Positions 1-7,075 of a stretch of DNA of 36,211 bases are shown in pieces. Both the position numbers and the translations under genes were made by a program. The notes below the pieces were generated by a model, which ran no database searches, was not told the origin of the DNA, and saw nothing but the letters and a program-made list of their open reading frames with translations. Each line of letters starts with the position of its first letter. The stretch's first letter is position 1. Source of the stretch: a virus. The stretch covers positions 1-36,211 of the IMG/VR virus record IMGVR_UViG_3300028569_000090; one strand, given 5' to 3'.

Positions 1-388
1 CAGCTTGACCGACCGCAGCCAGGATGCCCTGACGGCGACGACGCTTTGCGTCCTCTCCAGTGGTGGTGAGACCGATGACCTGGGCTGCCGGTGGCACCAC
101 GGGAGCGACCGGGCCGGGAACCGGAGTAGTCGGCAAGGTGACAGGAACCACGACCGGTGCCGTGGGTGGCTTGGTCAGGTTCTTCGGAAGGGTTGCCTTG
201 ACGGCACCGGGTCGAGGAGGAGTGATGACAGGGCGATCTCGCTCCTTCTTCTCCTTCTTCTCCTTCTTCTCCTTCTTGGGTGCGCTCGATCCGCCACCCT
301 TATAGGCGGCGAAGTCGAGAATGTGAAAGGGTGCATCACCAGGGACTGGCGTGTCATGTAAGGCGTGGATGGATGGTGTGAGTATCAT
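1..388 (-). CDS. Small phage protein next to terminase, 3' end cut by window edge
   Basis: An open frame of 129 codons runs from an ATG at 388 off the left edge without a stop. The start follows the stop of the upstream gene directly (TTAACATG). The protein begins with about 30 ordinary residues, then a strongly charged Lys/Glu repeat (KKEKKEKKEKKERDR), then a Pro/Val/Thr-rich linker, and ends at the edge with GEDAKRRRRQGILAAVGQA. From memory, podoviruses often carry a small protein here, between terminase and portal, ending in a basic stretch followed by a short Gly/Leu-rich segment; the visible end fits that pattern. Function is unknown, possibly a minor virion or internal protein. The Lys/Glu repeat is a short codon repeat (AAGAAGGAG) that could vary in copy number. 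Confidence 0.7.
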   Translation of the reverse strand, partial: MILTPSIHALHDTPVPGDAPFHILDFAAYKGGGSSAPKKEKKEKKEKKERDRPVITPPRPGAVKATLPKNLTKPPTAPVVVPVTLPTTPVPGPVAPVVPPAAQVIGLTTTGEDAKRRRRQGILAAVGQA

Positions 389-389
389 G

Positions 390-737
390 TTAAGCCATTC
401 GCGGGATGAACTTGTCAGACCGGTAGATGCGGAGGCAGTTATTTCGCTCGAACTGGATAAAAGCAAGGGGATTCTCTAACAGAAACCTACTGCCATAACG
501 CCAGTCCCCAGCCGCAACGTGGACGTGCCAGCAATCTGCCTGCCCAGGCTCAGCAACATAGATGGGATCGGTGGCGGTGTGGTAGTCCCAGGCAGAGCAG
601 ACTGGGCGCATGGCACCGAAGAAGGTCGGAGTGCTGATAACGATGCCGGTGAGTAGCAGAGTCCTGATCTCCTCATCGAACGACCGGGCGCACGCTTCGC
701 CCTCCCACACCGCCATCGCTCGGAGGAATGGTGTCAT
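390..737 (-). CDS. Hypothetical protein downstream of terminase
   Basis: This 115-residue frame starts with an ATG overlapping the terminase stop codon (ATGA), so it is probably translated by coupling. I recognise no family with certainty. The C-terminal half has aromatic residues and an NN-x-LRIYRS segment that could be read as the end of an acetyltransferase-like (GNAT) fold, which some podoviruses carry as a small virion-assembly protein, but the core acetyl-CoA motif is not visible. No signal peptide or membrane segment is apparent. Position between terminase and the presumed portal region suggests a role in head or virion assembly. Confidence 0.65.
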   Translation of the reverse strand: MTPFLRAMAVWEGEACARSFDEEIRTLLLTGIVISTPTFFGAMRPVCSAWDYHTATDPIYVAEPGQADCWHVHVAAGDWRYGSRFLLENPLAFIQFERNNCLRIYRSDKFIPRMA

Positions 738-2302
738 GCCAGGATAGACCCTCCCTCGGCGTGGACGTTGCGGTGCCGGACTGCCATGTCGTGAGGTGAG
801 ACCATGCCTTGGCTATACGCCTCGACGAAGGTGCGCCATGCGTCGGCGCAGTGCGAGGTGTGGTCGTGGATCGGCATCGTCCGCAGTGCGACACCGTCAG
901 CCACCACCGGCTTGCGATATCCTGCCAGGAGGTCGAACCCTTGCTGCGCGTCCTCGTGGACAAGCACGATGTCGAGGAGGTTCCGCCCCTGGTTGATCCC
1001 GATGTAGACGTCCGGAGTGACCGGCACCACGGTAGCCGGGGTGATCCCTGCTTCCCTGGCATCACCCACAAAGGTCCGGCCCGATTTCGACCGGTGGTTG
1101 GCATCGTGAGGGAAGAGGTGCTTGGTGATGGGGTAGCGGAGCTTCCACTCGTCCAGCTTCCTGGCAAAGTGTTCCACGGGTTCCCCGGATGCCTCGTAGT
1201 AGTTCAGCAGTCTGATGTCGGTCTTGGTGACTTGGATGCACCACATCGCCATAGCGTCAGCCTGACCAAGATCCCAGGCAATGACGCAGGGATAGCGACC
1301 TTGCAAGGGGAACTGGCAGAGTCTGCCCTCGGATTGCAGCCGGGTGAGTCGATCACCGTAGATGGAACCCTCGACCGGGGCGCGGAAGACGTCGGCAAGG
1401 CAGGCTGGGAACTCTCGAAAGGTGTCCTCCTTGAGGGTGCGGAACTCGTTCGCCCAGAATGCCTTCTGCTCGGGGGTCAGCCGGATCCCGCTGTTCTCCC
1501 ACTCCGCGAAGATCTGTGCCTCGTCCCTGCGGATGGTGATCGTGCGAGGGTCGAGGACGTTCTTCGGGTTCCGTTGGAACGGGAAGAAGAGCATCTTGAA
1601 CTGCCTCTCGTTGTGGATCTGCCCGAGGCGAGCAGTTGCCTCCTTGATCAGGTCGTAGTGGGGACCGGACTTCCCGCCCTTGTGGGTGGACTCGAAGAAT
1701 GCCATGTTCCCCATCCCTACCGCAGGCAGTGCGCCGGTCAGGATGTCCTTGGCATCCTGCGGTCGTGCCATTGCCAGGGGCCCGAACTCGGAGACGTGGA
1801 GATACTGCAAGGCACCGCCACGGAATGTGGTAGAGCAAGAGAAGACGGACTTGTTCCCGAACTTCAGTTCGTCCGTGGTTGGGTCGCAGGGGAATCGGTC
1901 CTTGATCCAGGCATTGACTGCCATGCCTTGCTCTACCTTAAGACCTGGGATGTTCTGTCCGATGGTGTCGTAGGAGAATGCCATGCCCGCCAACTTCTTG
2001 CGAGCGTCCGGCAGTTTGAAGTCAATCAGCCCGACGTTCTGCCGGGGGTTGAAAATGGCCCGGTCGAGACCCTTGAGGTCAATAGCAGTGGAGAACCCGA
2101 GACGTCTCGCCTTAACGATCAACGTCCACCACGAGTGTTCCTCGAAGAACCAGTCCTGGCCCGAGTTGGGTCGGAACGGGATGACCTTGGCATCCTCGTT
2201 GATGATCGTGTAGAGGTTGCGGATCCTCCAGTCGGGATCCGACAGCCTCCTGATCAGGGCATCGATGGTGGGATCACTCACCCATCTCCCCCGTGATCGC
2301 AA
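734..2302 (-). CDS. terL: Terminase large subunit (ATPase/nuclease)
   Basis: The 522-residue protein is the packaging motor that pumps DNA into the prohead and cuts it. An atypical Walker A (KARRLGFST, residues 64-72) is followed by a Walker B (LHVSEFG, 168-174, catalytic Glu172). The RNase H-like nuclease domain shows its first acidic residue in AWDLGQADA (Asp344) and the C-terminal one in SHCADAWR (Asp487). Length is normal for the family. The annotated ATG overlaps the upstream gene by 29 nt; a GTG at 2281, overlapping the upstream stop by only 8 nt, is an alternative start and would remove seven N-terminal residues. The downstream gene starts within its stop codon. It lies in a lysis/packaging group as in T7-like phages. 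Confidence 0.95.
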   Translation of the reverse strand: MRSRGRWVSDPTIDALIRRLSDPDWRIRNLYTIINEDAKVIPFRPNSGQDWFFEEHSWWTLIVKARRLGFSTAIDLKGLDRAIFNPRQNVGLIDFKLPDARKKLAGMAFSYDTIGQNIPGLKVEQGMAVNAWIKDRFPCDPTTDELKFGNKSVFSCSTTFRGGALQYLHVSEFGPLAMARPQDAKDILTGALPAVGMGNMAFFESTHKGGKSGPHYDLIKEATARLGQIHNERQFKMLFFPFQRNPKNVLDPRTITIRRDEAQIFAEWENSGIRLTPEQKAFWANEFRTLKEDTFREFPACLADVFRAPVEGSIYGDRLTRLQSEGRLCQFPLQGRYPCVIAWDLGQADAMAMWCIQVTKTDIRLLNYYEASGEPVEHFARKLDEWKLRYPITKHLFPHDANHRSKSGRTFVGDAREAGITPATVVPVTPDVYIGINQGRNLLDIVLVHEDAQQGFDLLAGYRKPVVADGVALRTMPIHDHTSHCADAWRTFVEAYSQGMVSPHDMAVRHRNVHAEGGSILA

Positions 2303-2696
2303 AGGTCTGCCACCGGCTGCGCTCTTGGATCACTGCCAGGGAGACTGCGGTCTTGCGGTGTTCGAGTTGCTCCTCCTCCAGTGCCTCGACCCTGCTGGCA
2401 AGTGGGTCGAGTGCCATCTTGCCACACCCTCCCACGATCGCTAGGATCAGCATCAGGAACCCGACAAAGAGGGGCCAATCCGTGCCCTTGTTCTGGCGAC
2501 TGGCGATGCCCTCAAGGAGGGTCTTGACGTCAACAAGATCCGTCCGGACCCCCTTGACCTCGGTGTCTAGCCGGATGATGTCCTGCCGGTCCTGAGAGAT
2601 CAGCCGGAACAGGTCACCAATCTTGTCAGCGTGTTCTACCACTTGAGCGGAGGAGGTGGAGGCAGGTTGTCTCCTCTTGTCATGCCGACGAGACAT
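2274..2696 (-). CDS. Membrane-anchored coiled-coil protein, probable lysis protein
   Basis: About 140 residues: a basic, Ser/Thr-rich start, a heptad-rich helix (roughly residues 20-65), one strong membrane segment (WPLFVGFLMLILAIVGG, about 74-90), then a second charged coiled-coil region rich in Glu. This suggests a membrane protein with a helical domain on each side, such as a spanin- or holin-associated factor; no specific family is recognised. The start is uncertain. ATG at 2696 lies inside the preceding tiny membrane gene, while GTG at 2642 overlaps that gene's stop by a few bases and would give 122 residues without the low-complexity start. The gene lies between tail fibre and terminase, where T7-like phages keep lysis genes. 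Confidence 0.7.
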   Translation of the reverse strand: MSRRHDKRRQPASTSSAQVVEHADKIGDLFRLISQDRQDIIRLDTEVKGVRTDLVDVKTLLEGIASRQNKGTDWPLFVGFLMLILAIVGGCGKMALDPLASRVEALEEEQLEHRKTAVSLAVIQERSRWQTFAITGEMGE

Positions 2697-2731
2697 AAGC
2701 CGATGAGAACCCAGGCAATGACCTCGACCAT
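2636..2731 (-). CDS. Tiny single-span membrane protein, possible holin or spanin part
   Basis: A 31-codon frame starts with an ATG that overlaps the upstream stop codon (TAATG). It encodes a hydrophobic helix (VEVIAWVLIGLCLVG) followed by a short tail with five prolines and a final KW. Tight coupling to the gene before it, a stop codon that overlaps a GTG start of the gene after it, and the membrane-helix-plus-proline design all favour a real gene. Very small hydrophobic proteins beside the terminase are commonly lysis proteins; the role is inferred from context only. An unrelated explanation is a chance frame covering the leader of the next gene. Confidence 0.5.
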   Translation of the reverse strand: MVEVIAWVLIGLCLVGMTRGDNLPPPPPLKW

Positions 2732-2988
2732 TAGATCGGGTTGAGTTGGTCGGTGTCGTCGTCAGGGACACCGATGAACGCACGCAGTGCGGTGAGGGAT
2801 GCCAGAGCGATGCCCCGCTTGAGGACCGGCTTGGCTGCCTGATTGGTGGCGATGCGTTTCTCGATCCGGTCGAGGATGGCATCCTTCTGGTCAGGAGTGA
2901 AGAAGTCGAAGACGTCTGCGAGGATCTGGGCGATCTCGATCAGCTTGAGACCACGGAATGCGGTCAGGATAATCATGAATACTTGCAT
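2731..2988 (-). CDS. Small helical protein, possible lysis-associated or holin-like
   Basis: This 85-residue protein has two moderately hydrophobic helices, one at the N-terminus (MQVFMIILTAFRGLKLIEIAQ) and one near residues 58-75, separated by a charged helix, and an acidic tail. Hydrophobicity is borderline for membrane spanning, so a holin role is only a possibility. The leader is clean and lacks a Shine-Dalgarno sequence; it carries CCAACCAACT and GCTAAGCC just before the ATG, a leader type seen before several genes here. The stop overlaps the next tiny gene. Confidence 0.65.
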   Translation of the reverse strand: MQVFMIILTAFRGLKLIEIAQILADVFDFFTPDQKDAILDRIEKRIATNQAAKPVLKRGIALASLTALRAFIGVPDDDTDQLNPI

Positions 2989-3013
2989 GGCTTAGCGTGT
3001 TTAGTTGGTTGGT

Positions 3014-3256
3014 TTACTCAGGAGATTCTTCTTCGGTGGGTTCCGGTGCCGGTGGCGCGAAGGATTGCTCAGGCGAGAGACCCTGCCAGATCGCCCTGTT
3101 TGAGGAGGGTCCGACTAACGTGAATCCTCGCCCGACATAGAAGGAGTCCTCGACCACCACGTAGATCTGACCACGCTCAGCCGGGTTTGCTTCGGGTTCT
3201 CCGGTGCCTACGTTGAGGACTATGCGGGTTGCTCTATCGATGATGATGACTTTCAT
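3014..3256 (-). CDS. Small tail-fibre-associated protein
   Basis: 80 residues with the pattern MK-hydrophobic-D...VLNVGTG...VGRGFTLVG, ending in a Pro/Glu-rich tail. I recall a family of small phage proteins with this layout (short beta strands, then a V-G-x-G-[WF]-T motif) found next to tail fibre genes. Their exact role, perhaps fibre assembly, is not settled. The start ATG lies 3 nt after the tail fibre stop codon (TAAGCCATG), so the two genes are coupled. Confidence 0.65.
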   Translation of the reverse strand: MKVIIIDRATRIVLNVGTGEPEANPAERGQIYVVVEDSFYVGRGFTLVGPSSNRAIWQGLSPEQSFAPPAPEPTEEESPE

Positions 3257-3259
3257 GGC

Positions 3260-5044
3260 TTAGAAGAATTCGGTAATGATGATGAGACCGGCGAACCCGT
3301 CACCACCAGCACGGGCTACGGCGGTGGAGACTAACGCACCGCCACCACCACACCCGTAGGTATCTGCGATGACCCCGGCGTTGTTCTCGGAAGAGGCGCG
3401 ACCACCACCGATGAAGGGAGCATCACCCTGCTTTGATCCAGGGAACGGGATCGTGCCGCTTGAACGTCCGGCAGAACCACCATGACTACCCCTGAAGTTG
3501 ATCAGACCGGTTGTGCCATAGCCAGCAATTCCACCGATTCCAACCACTGTGGAGGCAGTGCCAGCAGTGCCAGCAGCACCACCATTCCCTCCACCACCAA
3601 TGGCACGGGCAGTCGCTCCAGCTACCCCACCGAAGAAGGTCGAGTCGCCACCGGCGGTGCCAGGATTCGATCCTGCCGCACCACCCACACCGGCTGCTCC
3701 AACGGTATATTTGAAGACCTGGGTCATGTCGGTGATGAACACTTCGGAGTAGCCACCACCACCACCTGACATGCCGAACCCGACCTGGGAAGCGACACCG
3801 TTAGAACCACCACCACCAGCACCGGCACCCCAAACCCTGGCAAGCAAGGCACGGGCACCGGTCGATGGAGTGAACGTGGCGGCAGTGCCTGACGACAGAA
3901 AGAAGTCTGACCGACGCATAAATGGCGCACCGTAGAGCTTGGACCCTACGATGTTCCCGTCCAGCACCTTGTCGTTCGTGACCGAGTTGAGGGCAAGCTT
4001 GCCTGCCGTGATGTTGAGATCCGCCACCTTCGCAGTCGTGATGGCAAGGTCAGGCACCGATGCCGTCGTGATGTCGAGAACCACCCAGGAACCGGCAGAC
4101 ACTGCGCTGCCGATGTAGATGGATGCCATCCGGGGGGATGCGATGAGATCGACCTGCACGGCAAGCTGACCGATGAAGTCCGGCGTGGCTGCCGTCCTGG
4201 CTGCGTTGTTGGCAAAGACCTGGGCAGGACGATCGGCTGCAATCGTCTTGGATCTCGTGAGGGTAGCCTCTGCTACCTGGGCTGCCGTGATGGTCAGGGC
4301 TGCGATCTTGGCTGCCGTGACGCAGAGGTCATTCAGCTTGGCCGTCGTGATTGCCAGATCGGGGATGGATGCCGTCGTGATGTTGAACACAGACCAAGAT
4401 CCGGCAGTGGCCGCTGTTGCGACGTAGAGGCACGCTAGACGGGGGGATGTGATGAGGTCGAGTCTTGTCCCTACTTGGCCGACAAAGTCCGGCACAGAGG
4501 CACTCATGGCTGCGGAATCGGCAAACGTCTTGGTGGGACGGTCAACCAGGGAACCATCGACGTTCAAGAGTTCCACCAGTTGGTCGATGGTCAGCATCGA
4601 CGTGGCACCGTTGCCGGTCGTGCCGACGACAGCCGGGACCGTGCCGAGGGTCAGGGCATCCTGGGCTGCCGTGCCGGGTGCATAGCGGACGGCGATTGCC
4701 AGCAGGGCAGAGAGTTGCTGGGCGATGTAGGTCAGACGGTCCAGAGACTTCTCGATCTCCTCGGGCGGCATGGGTCCACCTTGCGTCAGGTCGAGGGTAT
4801 GGGTGTTGGGAATCGACCGGTAGCACAACAGCAGACCAGTCGAGGGACCGGCTGCCGTCATCGTGATGGATCCGGTCGAGCCATTGCCGCCGGTGACGGT
4901 GTAGTGGGTCGTGAGGGTCTTCAGCACACCGGCTGCCAGGACGACGAGGTCGGAAGCATCGAAGAACACGAACGGGATGCTGACCGTCTGCAACGGTGCG
5001 GTGAGTGTGACCTCGACCTGGGTGGTGGTTGATGATACACTCAT
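3260..5044 (-). CDS. Tail fibre / receptor-binding protein
   Basis: 594 residues. The N-terminal part (about 1-140) resembles the virion-attachment domain of T7-like fibres, including a stretch GGPMPPEEIEKSLDRL followed by a short helix ending in AIAVRYAPGT. The middle contains two copies of a repeat of about 95 residues (each with FxGQ, DLI-SPR, GSW and ITTAS-PDLAITTAK blocks), which form the shaft. The C-terminal 200 residues are very glycine-rich (GAGAGGGGSNG, GGGGGYSE, GGGGNGG), typical of receptor-binding tips made of glycine-rich loops. It is the first gene of the leftward group that continues through terminase. Just upstream, a 17-codon frame (5046-5096) ends one base before its ATG and may be a leader peptide or chance. 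Confidence 0.88.
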   Translation of the reverse strand: MSVSSTTTQVEVTLTAPLQTVSIPFVFFDASDLVVLAAGVLKTLTTHYTVTGGNGSTGSITMTAAGPSTGLLLCYRSIPNTHTLDLTQGGPMPPEEIEKSLDRLTYIAQQLSALLAIAVRYAPGTAAQDALTLGTVPAVVGTTGNGATSMLTIDQLVELLNVDGSLVDRPTKTFADSAAMSASVPDFVGQVGTRLDLITSPRLACLYVATAATAGSWSVFNITTASIPDLAITTAKLNDLCVTAAKIAALTITAAQVAEATLTRSKTIAADRPAQVFANNAARTAATPDFIGQLAVQVDLIASPRMASIYIGSAVSAGSWVVLDITTASVPDLAITTAKVADLNITAGKLALNSVTNDKVLDGNIVGSKLYGAPFMRRSDFFLSSGTAATFTPSTGARALLARVWGAGAGGGGSNGVASQVGFGMSGGGGGYSEVFITDMTQVFKYTVGAAGVGGAAGSNPGTAGGDSTFFGGVAGATARAIGGGGNGGAAGTAGTASTVVGIGGIAGYGTTGLINFRGSHGGSAGRSSGTIPFPGSKQGDAPFIGGGRASSENNAGVIADTYGCGGGGALVSTAVARAGGDGFAGLIIITEFF

Positions 5045-5150
5045 GTTAGTTCAGGGGAAGGTAGAAGTCGATGCCATCGAGTGTGAAGAACGGGGCCATG
5101 TCGCGCACATGTCCTACCGGTTGCGAAGATAGCAACCCCCAGTGTGTGTT

Positions 5151-5374
5151 TTTTTTTCCTCGCGTGTGAGTGTACTTCCTTTCCCTTTCCTTTCCTTTCC
5201 TTTCCTTACGTATCAACACAGTCAATAGCACTCCTATTGCCAGTGGCATATGGCACTCCTATCAAGTGTTTCTTTCCTCGCGTGTGAGTGTACTTCCCTT
5301 TCCTTTCCTTTCCTTCCGTATCTAGGCACCTAATAGCACTCCTATTGCCAGTGGCATATGGCACTCCCATCAAG
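5151..5374. repeat. Tandem copies of palindrome plus pyrimidine-tract element
   Basis: The 382-nt stretch 5045-5426 has no convincing gene. It holds two direct copies, about 110 bp each (roughly 5151-5264 and 5270-5374). Each has CCTCGCGTGTGAGTGTACTTCC, a run of CTTTC units, a CGTATC segment, then TAGCACTCCTATTGCCAG and TGGCATATGGCACTCC. The same composite, reading from the palindromic core out through a purine tract to CACTCGCACACG, recurs once inside the gene at 13762-14805. Candidate roles are a replication origin or a packaging signal near the small-terminase-like gene. The CTTTC runs are mirror repeats able to form unusual DNA structure. Confidence 0.75.
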
Positions 5375-5388
5375 CATACCCATTCCGC

Positions 5389-5417
5389 TTGCCTGAACCC
5401 TGACACTCTGCTATGCT
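5389..5417 (+). promoter_or_regulatory. Candidate sigma70-type promoter, near-leaderless transcript
   Basis: TTGCCT (5389-5394) and TATGCT (5412-5417) are separated by 17 bp. A start about 7 bp downstream would fall at 5424, only three bases before the ATG at 5427, so the message would have almost no leader. No Shine-Dalgarno sequence is present, which agrees with this reading. Promoter calls from sequence alone are weak. Confidence 0.4.
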
Positions 5418-5426
5418 CGGACACCC

Positions 5427-5660
5427 ATGAAACCACACGCAGAGATCGAGATGAGTGACAGCGCACGAACCCTACTGGATGCCATGACTGCGTTCAGCAA
5501 ACCCACCCCGAAGGGGGGCAGGTCGCTCTGTGCCGACACAGTCGGGCTGCGGCAGATCTCAGGGATCCCACACCGGCTGATCTATCTGGTCCTGGGAGAG
5601 CTACGAGGCAGGGGTCTCGTCAGCTATTCGTCCCGTGGCTACTATCAGATCCTGGGGTGA
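5427..5660 (+). CDS. Small winged-helix DNA-binding protein
   Basis: 77 residues (or 69 from the second ATG at 5451). After a polar N-terminus, the region from about residue 30 reads as a winged helix: RSLCADTVGLRQISGIPHRL (recognition helix), a helix VLGELRGRGLVSY, then a short wing SSRGYYQIL. That resembles small MarR/GntR-like phage regulators. It is a lone plus-strand gene whose last 41 nt overlap the end of the convergent gene at 5620-6198. It lies directly next to the repeat element, so it could bind that element; this is inference. Confidence 0.65.
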   Translation: MKPHAEIEMSDSARTLLDAMTAFSKPTPKGGRSLCADTVGLRQISGIPHRLIYLVLGELRGRGLVSYSSRGYYQILG

Positions 5661-6198
5661 TCCCCTCCCCTTCCTCGTGCTTGTGTTTGGGCACGAACAC
5701 AGTGGTGTCGGGCAGTGCCAGGATAGCGGCAGCCTCTGCCAGTTCCTTGCCGTCTGCCTGCTTCTCTGGCACGTCGTAGGACAGATACTTCATGACCAGG
5801 GCAGCGGCAGCGATCCTGTCCTTGTCCTTGGTGTTGCGGTCGAACGCGATCCCCTGGAAGAGCAGGAGATACCGGTTCTTGCCATAGATCACCCTGGTAT
5901 GCTGCCCGTCATCCTCGTCTGATTCATCCTGCCTCTCGACGAACACCTCTGTCACGGGTGTCTCCTTGAAGATCTCCACCGGCATGCCTCCCTCTGCCTC
6001 GGCCAGGATGGCACGGTATGTCACTGCCCCCTTGCTCGCCCATGTCCTGGCAGCCTTGGAATAGGTGTCAGGCACGATGTCAGCCCGCTCCATCCCCTTG
6101 GCTACGACATAGGCATCGATGCGTGACGTGCCCTCCTGGCAGAGGTCCACGAACCTCATGACCCATGCCTTGACAGGCATCCCGTTGGATAGTGACAT
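5620..6198 (-). CDS. Terminase small subunit-like protein
   Basis: 192 residues. The N-terminal 65 residues look like the helix-turn-helix region of small terminases: a helix VMRFVDLCQEGTSRIDAY, then a second helix with YSKAARTWASKGAVTYRAIL. After an acidic linker (DESDEDD) comes a helical block with KDRIAAAALVMKYLSYD, similar to the oligomerisation helices of that family, and a His/Glu/Ser-rich tail. The role would be recognition of the packaging site and loading of the large subunit. It is separated from terL by the fibre and lysis genes, and the assignment rests on pattern only. An unrelated DNA-binding protein is possible. Confidence 0.5.
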   Translation of the reverse strand: MSLSNGMPVKAWVMRFVDLCQEGTSRIDAYVVAKGMERADIVPDTYSKAARTWASKGAVTYRAILAEAEGGMPVEIFKETPVTEVFVERQDESDEDDGQHTRVIYGKNRYLLLFQGIAFDRNTKDKDRIAAAALVMKYLSYDVPEKQADGKELAEAAAILALPDTTVFVPKHKHEEGEGITPGSDSSHGTNS

Positions 6199-6276
6199 GC
6201 CATGACACTGTCACCAAACGGCAGTAGTGTCAAAAGACCGTTTGGCACTATGGCATGATAGTGTCATCGTGCCATC
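6199..6276. promoter_or_regulatory. Divergent promoter/operator region with inverted repeats
   Basis: This 78-bp gap separates divergent genes. CCAACGG-type arms (CCAAACGG and CCGTTTGG) form an inverted repeat with a 16-nt spacer. Outside them, ATGACACT and AGTGTCAT form a second inverted pair, and TGACACTGTCA at the left is itself palindromic. The layout suggests operators for a dimeric regulator controlling both genes. No clear -35/-10 pair stands out. Confidence 0.5.
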
Positions 6277-6861
6277 ATGACACCTAAGCGATGGCACAGA
6301 CTCCCCTGGATGGTTATGGTCTTCCTGCTGCCACTGACATGCCTTGCCTTTGCAATGTCAGCCTCGACCCTGGCAGAGTTCGCCGAGCGTCACACTATGC
6401 CACTGCCCTACGTCTTCCCCTGGATCGTGGATGGCAGTCTGATCGGGTTCAGTGTCGCGACACTCAATGCCAAGATGGATGGCAGACCGGCGGCGTGGTA
6501 TGTCACCCTGACAGTGTTCTTCACCCTGGTCTCGATCACGTTCAACGTGTGGCCTGCTGACGGACCCGGCTGGATGACACAGGTGTGCCATGCCTATCCT
6601 CCGGTTGTCATCCTGGCACTGTTCGAGGTCATGCTGCGGGAGGTTGCCATGTCACACCGGAAGCATGACACTGTGACACCACCTGTGCCGAGTGTGACAC
6701 CCTCTGTGACTTCCCCTGTGCCATCTGTGCCATCGGTTGTGACACGGGTGGCACAGAGTGCCGGTGCCTGTCGTGTCACCGTGGCAGACCGTGCCAGAGA
6801 GGCAGGGGTGTCAGTGCGTCAGTGGTATCGCAAGAACGCTGCCATCAAAGCGGCAGCGTGA
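6277..6861 (+). CDS. DUF2637-like membrane protein with C-terminal HTH
   Basis: 194 residues with four membrane helices: about 8-30, 44-66, 71-92 and 104-122. The second contains PWIVDGSLIGFSVATL, close to the PxxVDG-x-I signature I know from DUF2637 (SpdB-like) proteins of actinobacterial plasmids and phages. The fourth ends in LALFEVMLR, also typical of that family. A Pro/Ser/Val/Thr linker follows, then a short HTH-like segment (VTVADRAREAGVSVRQWY) at the C-terminus. The protein therefore looks able to tie DNA to the membrane. Its gene and flanks are packed with TGACA/TGTCA (about 20 in 800 bp). Function in phages is not established. Confidence 0.75.
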   Translation: MTPKRWHRLPWMVMVFLLPLTCLAFAMSASTLAEFAERHTMPLPYVFPWIVDGSLIGFSVATLNAKMDGRPAAWYVTLTVFFTLVSITFNVWPADGPGWMTQVCHAYPPVVILALFEVMLREVAMSHRKHDTVTPPVPSVTPSVTSPVPSVPSVVTRVAQSAGACRVTVADRAREAGVSVRQWYRKNAAIKAAA

Positions 6862-6865
6862 CACG

Positions 6866-7069
6866 TCACACTGACCGAGATCGAAGGTCAGTGACGGTCG
6901 TCTCGGTGATGTTGATCTGGACGATGCCACAGACTGCTGCCAGTGACAGTTCACACTTCCGGCTGACGTCACCTAGTGACATGCCGTTCCGTATTTCGGT
7001 TAGGACTTCCTGCCGTAGCCCGATGGACAGTGCCATCGCTTCCATGTTGCATTGCTCTATCCAGTTCAT
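6866..7069 (-). CDS. Small HTH DNA-binding protein
   Basis: 67 residues; the middle (VLTEIRNGMSLGDVSRKCELSL) reads as a helix-turn-helix like those of small Trp-repressor or transposase-type regulators. It converges with the DUF2637 gene, 4 bp apart, and follows the HNH-type gene at a gap of 6 nt, so it is the last gene of the leftward small-gene operon. No partner domain is present. Confidence 0.6.
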   Translation of the reverse strand: MNWIEQCNMEAMALSIGLRQEVLTEIRNGMSLGDVSRKCELSLAAVCGIVQINITETTVTDLRSRSV

Positions 7070-7075
7070 GATGAT

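Noticed and set aside
175-357. Arg-rich minus-strand frame and a plus-strand Phe/Ser-rich frame at the left edge
   Set aside because: Both are out-of-frame readings of the AAGAAGGAG codon repeat; the frame from 388 gives a sensible Lys/Glu repeat and stays open to the edge.
809-2296. A 495-codon plus-strand frame opposite the terminase gene
   Set aside because: It mirrors a well-supported terL with motifs; the protein has shadow-like composition and no recognisable domain. Long antisense frames are common at this GC content.
5046-5249. A 67-codon minus-strand frame in the non-coding repeat stretch
   Set aside because: It is translated from the CTTTC tracts (KERKGKERERK) and exists only because of the repeat; a similar frame arises in the second copy. 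Only the final 17 codons before the tail fibre could be a leader peptide, and this is weak.
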